Shown one piece after another: positions 61,010 through 64,000 of a stretch of DNA of 64,000 nt (position 1 is the stretch's first letter; each line of letters opens with the position of its first letter). Under the pieces are notes generated by a model, which was not told the origin of the DNA, searched no databases, and saw nothing but the letters and a program-made list of their open reading frames with translations. Source of the DNA: CAVZTA01 sp963778025 (GTDB taxonomy: Bacteria; Chloroflexota; Limnocylindria; Limnocylindrales; CSP1-4); assembly GCA_963778025.1 (NCBI GenBank), contig CAVZTA010000019.1, positions 124,001-188,000 of the forward strand. Reading direction: 5' to 3'. Position numbers and translations under genes: made by a program.

Positions 61010-62207
61010 TTACTCGATGATGCTGACGATGGCGCCCGCGCCGACGGTCCGGCCACCCTCGCGGATGGCGAAGCGCTGGCCGGTCTCGAGCGCGATCGGG
61101 GTGATGAGCTCGACCGACATCTCGACGTTGTCGCCGGGCATGACCATCTCGGCGCCGTCGGGCAGCCCGATGGCCCCGGTCACGTCGGTCGTGCGCAGGT
61201 AGAACTGCGGCCGGTAGCCGTTGTAGAAGGGGGTATGCCGGCCACCCTCCTCCTTGGTCAGGACGTACACCTGGGCGGTGAACTTGGTGTGGGGCTTGAT
61301 GGAGCCCGGCTTGGCGAGCACCTGGCCACGCTCGATCTCGTCGCGCTCGATGCCCCGCATGAGGCAGCCCACGTTGTCGCCCGCCTGGCCCTGGTCGAGC
61401 GTCTTCTGGAACATCTCGACGCCGGTGATGACGACCTTGCGGGTGGCCTTGACCCCGACGATCTCGACCTCGTCGCCGATCTTGACCACACCGCGCTCGA
61501 TGCGGCCGGTGGCCACGGTCCCGCGGCCCTTGATGCCGAACACGTCCTCGACGGGCATCACGAACGGCTTGTCGACCGGGCGCTCGGGGGTCGGGATGTA
61601 CGCGTCGACCGCGTCCATCAGCTCCTGGATCGGCTTGTACGCCTCGTTGGCCGGGTCGTCGGGCGCCTCGAGCGCCTTCAGCGCCGAGCCGCGGATGACG
61701 GGCACGTCGTCACCCGGGAAGTTGTTCTTGGTGAGCAGCTCGCGGACCTCGAGCTCGACGAGGTCGAGGAGCTCCGGGTCGTCGACCGCGTCGACCTTGT
61801 TGAGGAAGACCACGATGTACGGCACCTCGACCTGGCGGGCGAGCAGGATGTGCTCGCGGGTCTGGGGCATCGGGCCGTCGGTCGCGGCGACCACCAGGAT
61901 GGCGCCGTCCATCTGGGCGGCACCCGGTGATCATGTTCTTGATGTAGTCCGCGTGACCCGGGCAGTCGACATGCGCGTAGTGGCGGTTGTCGGTCTCGTA
62001 CTCGACGTGGGCGATGGCGATGGTGATGCCCCGCTCACGCTCCTCGGGCGCGTTGTCGATGGTGTCGAACGCGCGGTACTCCGCCTCGCCCTTGAGGGCG
62101 AGGTACTTGGTGATCGCCGCGGTGAGCGACGTCTTGCCGTGGTCGATGTGGCCGATCGTGCCGACGTTGACGTGCGGCTTCGTGCGCTCGAACTTCTTCT
62201 TGGCCAT
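61010..62207 (-). CDS. tuf: Elongation factor Tu, frameshifted near residue 95
   Basis: GTPase that delivers aminoacyl-tRNA to the ribosome. The N-terminal frame shows HVNVGTIGHIDHGKTSLTAA (P-loop), ERERGITIAIAHVEYET and DCPGHADYIKNMITG. The rest, starting MDGAILVVAATDGPMPQTRE with NKVD, continues in the next frame to VGAGAIVSIIE at 61010. The junction near 61924 is a GGG run where one G appears extra; MITGAAQMDGAILVV is the expected join. The length is one over a multiple of three. Start ATG 62207. Confidence 0.95.
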
Positions 62208-62263
62208 GGGTGGCGGGTCTCCCCTGCTCCTCCGCCCGGATCGCGTCCGGGCCGATCCTTCGC

Positions 62264-64000
62264 TTAGACCTTGCTCTTGGCGACGAGCTCCGCCGCGATG
62301 TTCGCGGGGACCTCGGCGTAGTGGGACAGCTCCATCGAGTAGCTCGCCCGACCCTGGGTCATCGACCGCAGGTCGGTGGCGTAGCCGAACATGCCGGCCA
62401 GCGGCACGAAGGCGCGGACCACCGTGGTGGAGCCCCGCTCGTCCATGCCCTCGACATGCCCGCGGCGACTGTTGAGGTCGCCGATGACGTCGCCGATGAA
62501 CTCGGCCGGCAGCGTCGCCTCGACCTTCATCATCGGCTCGAGCACGACGGGGTCGGCCTTGTGCACGGCGTCCTGGACCGCCATGGAGGCGGCGATGTTG
62601 AACGCCATCTCCGACGAGTCGACCTCGTGGTACGAGCCGTCGAAGACCGTGGCGCGGACGTCGACCATCGGGTAGCCGGCGTAGACGCCCGTCTCCAGGC
62701 GCTCGCGGATGCCGCGGTCGATCGCGCGCATGTATTCCTTGGGGATGGTGCCGCCGACGATCTTGTCGACGAACTCGTAGCCCGCGCCCTTCTCGGTGGG
62801 CTCGAGGTCGAGGACGACGTGGCCGTACTGGCCCTTGCCGCCGGTCTGGCGGACGAAGCGGCCGTTGCCGGTCGCCTTGCGCCGGATGGTCTCGCGATAG
62901 GAGACCTGCGGCTTGCCGATGTTCGCGGCGACCTTGAACTCGCGGACCATGCGGTCGACGAGGACGTCGAGGTGCAGCTCGCCCATGCCCGCGATGAGCG
63001 TCTCGCCCGACTCGGGGTCGGTGTGGACGCGGAACGTGGGGTCCTCCTCGGACAGGCGCTGGAGCGCGATGGTCAGCTTGTCCTGATCGGCCTTGGTCTT
63101 GGGCTCGATCTTGACCTCGATGACCGGCTCGGGGAACGTCATCGACTCGAGGATCACGGGCTTGTCCGGATCGCTCAGGGTGTCGCCGGTGAAGGTGTCC
63201 TTGAGCCCGACCGCGGCCGCGATGTCGCCCGCGTAGACCTCCTCGATCTCCTCGCGGTGGTTCGCATGCATCTGCAGGATGCGGCCGATGCGCTCGCGCT
63301 TGCCCTTGGTCGGGTTGAGCACGTACGAGCCGGCCTTGAGCGTGCCGGAGTAGACGCGGAAGAACGCGAGCTTGCCGACGAACGGATCGGCCGCGATCTT
63401 GAACGCGAGGGCCGCGAACGGCTCCTTGTCGTCGACGGTGCGCACGACGTCGTGGCCCTGCGGATCGAGCGCGACCATGGGCGGGACGTCGAGCGGGCTG
63501 GGCAGGTAGTCCACGACCGCGTCGAGCATCGGCTGGATGCCCTTGTTCTTGAGCGCCGAGCCCGTCAGCACCGGGACGAACTTGTACTGGAGCGTGCCGA
63601 GGCGGAGCGCATGCTTGAGCTCCTCCTCGCTGAACTCCTCGCCCTCGAGGTACTTGTGCGCGATGTCGTCGTCGGCATCGGCGAGCGCCTCGATCATCTT
63701 GGTGCGGTGCTCGCTGGCCTCGGCCTGGAGCTCCGCGGGGATGTCGATGGTGTCGAACTGCGCGCCCAGGTCGTCGCGCCACACGAGCGCCTTCATGCGC
63801 ACGAGGTCGACGACGCCGCGGAACTCGTCCTCGATGCCGATGGGGATCTGGATGGGCACGGGGACGACGCCCAGGCGGTCGCGGATCATCTCGACGTCGC
63901 GCCAGAAGTCGGCACCCGTCCGGTCGAGCTTGTTGATGAAGCAGATGCGCGGCACGCGATAGCGGTCGGCCTGGCGCCACACCGTCTCCGACTGCGGCTC
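62264..64000 (-). CDS. fusA: Elongation factor G, 5' end beyond window
   Basis: Translocase GTPase; 578 C-terminal residues of about 700 are visible, with the frame open at base 64000. The G4 motif FINKLDRTGADF lies near the visible start. Domain II contains LAFFRVYSGTLKAGSYVL. Domain IV has KPQVSYRETIRRKATGNGRF and the PMVDVRATVFDGSYHEVDSS loop. The end is HYAEVPANIAAELVAKSK. It is followed after 56 bases by tuf, as in the str operon. Confidence 0.97.
   Translation of the reverse strand, partial: EPQSETVWRQADRYRVPRICFINKLDRTGADFWRDVEMIRDRLGVVPVPIQIPIGIEDEFRGVVDLVRMKALVWRDDLGAQFDTIDIPAELQAEASEHRTKMIEALADADDDIAHKYLEGEEFSEEELKHALRLGTLQYKFVPVLTGSALKNKGIQPMLDAVVDYLPSPLDVPPMVALDPQGHDVVRTVDDKEPFAALAFKIAADPFVGKLAFFRVYSGTLKAGSYVLNPTKGKRERIGRILQMHANHREEIEEVYAGDIAAAVGLKDTFTGDTLSDPDKPVILESMTFPEPVIEVKIEPKTKADQDKLTIALQRLSEEDPTFRVHTDPESGETLIAGMGELHLDVLVDRMVREFKVAANIGKPQVSYRETIRRKATGNGRFVRQTGGKGQYGHVVLDLEPTEKGAGYEFVDKIVGGTIPKEYMRAIDRGIRERLETGVYAGYPMVDVRATVFDGSYHEVDSSEMAFNIAASMAVQDAVHKADPVVLEPMMKVEATLPAEFIGDVIGDLNSRRGHVEGMDERGSTTVVRAFVPLAGMFGYATDLRSMTQGRASYSMELSHYAEVPANIAAELVAKSKV

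Noticed and set aside
61710..63980. A 756-codon minus-strand open frame spanning fusA and the start of tuf
   Set aside because: It runs through fusA in the wrong frame and only becomes real at the tuf N-terminus before the tuf frameshift; it is not a fusion protein.

Overview
The window is a dense, GC-rich bacterial chromosome segment, mostly read on the minus strand. I infer a Chloroflexota-like organism, possibly near Limnocylindria. Reasons: a CdaA-YbbR-GlmM-GlmS cluster (Actinobacteria usually use DisA instead), F420-type oxidoreductases, a MutL-like ASKHA protein, a zinc-type S14, and very frequent NTGA/TGATG gene overlaps. I could not run a search, so the lineage is an inference.

Layout, left to right. 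1-2185: 3' part of pyruvate phosphate dikinase. 2.4-5.1 kb: plus-strand secreted heparinase II/III-like protein and a ferredoxin-NADP+ reductase. 5.1-10 kb: ECF sigma factor with a membrane partner, an F420-type LLM oxidoreductase and a secreted protein with Ca-binding TSP3-type repeats. 10-16.3 kb: glycyl-tRNA synthetase, dipeptidase, PPOX/F420 enzyme, ABC exporter, RecO. 16.5-18.6 kb: plus-strand GNAT protein and polyprenyl diphosphate synthase. 18.9-28.4 kb: tightly overlapping genes for a methyltransferase, a membrane protein, a CNNM/CorC transporter, GlmU, RidA, IspE, RsmA, TsaD, RimI, TsaB and TsaE. 28.4-31.1 kb: an uncharacterised two-gene unit (KOW-tailed protein plus MutL-like ASKHA protein). 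31.4-41.9 kb: small unknown protein, macrodomain, Alr, NnrD, AcpS, GlmS, GlmM, YbbR, CdaA and a TPR protein, largely cell-wall precursor supply and c-di-AMP signalling. 42-64 kb: ArgF, then the ribosomal superoperon in transcription order fusA(partial)-tuf-S10-spc-alpha, ending truA-rplM-rpsI.

Three features stand out. First, a roughly 100-bp dispersed repeat occurs four times, each copy between co-directional genes; one copy encodes the C-terminal tail of RecO. Second, several genes carry a TACNNT hexamer 6-9 nt before the start codon, which suggests leaderless transcripts. Third, about a dozen genes, including tuf, secY, rplD, ispE and alr, are interrupted by single-base frameshifts. Most of these fit one inserted base, so sequencing or assembly error is the likeliest cause. 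I annotate such genes as full-length spans and mark the shift.

No tRNA, rRNA, CRISPR array, insertion sequence or phage gene was seen, and no gene-free stretch exceeds about 260 bases.
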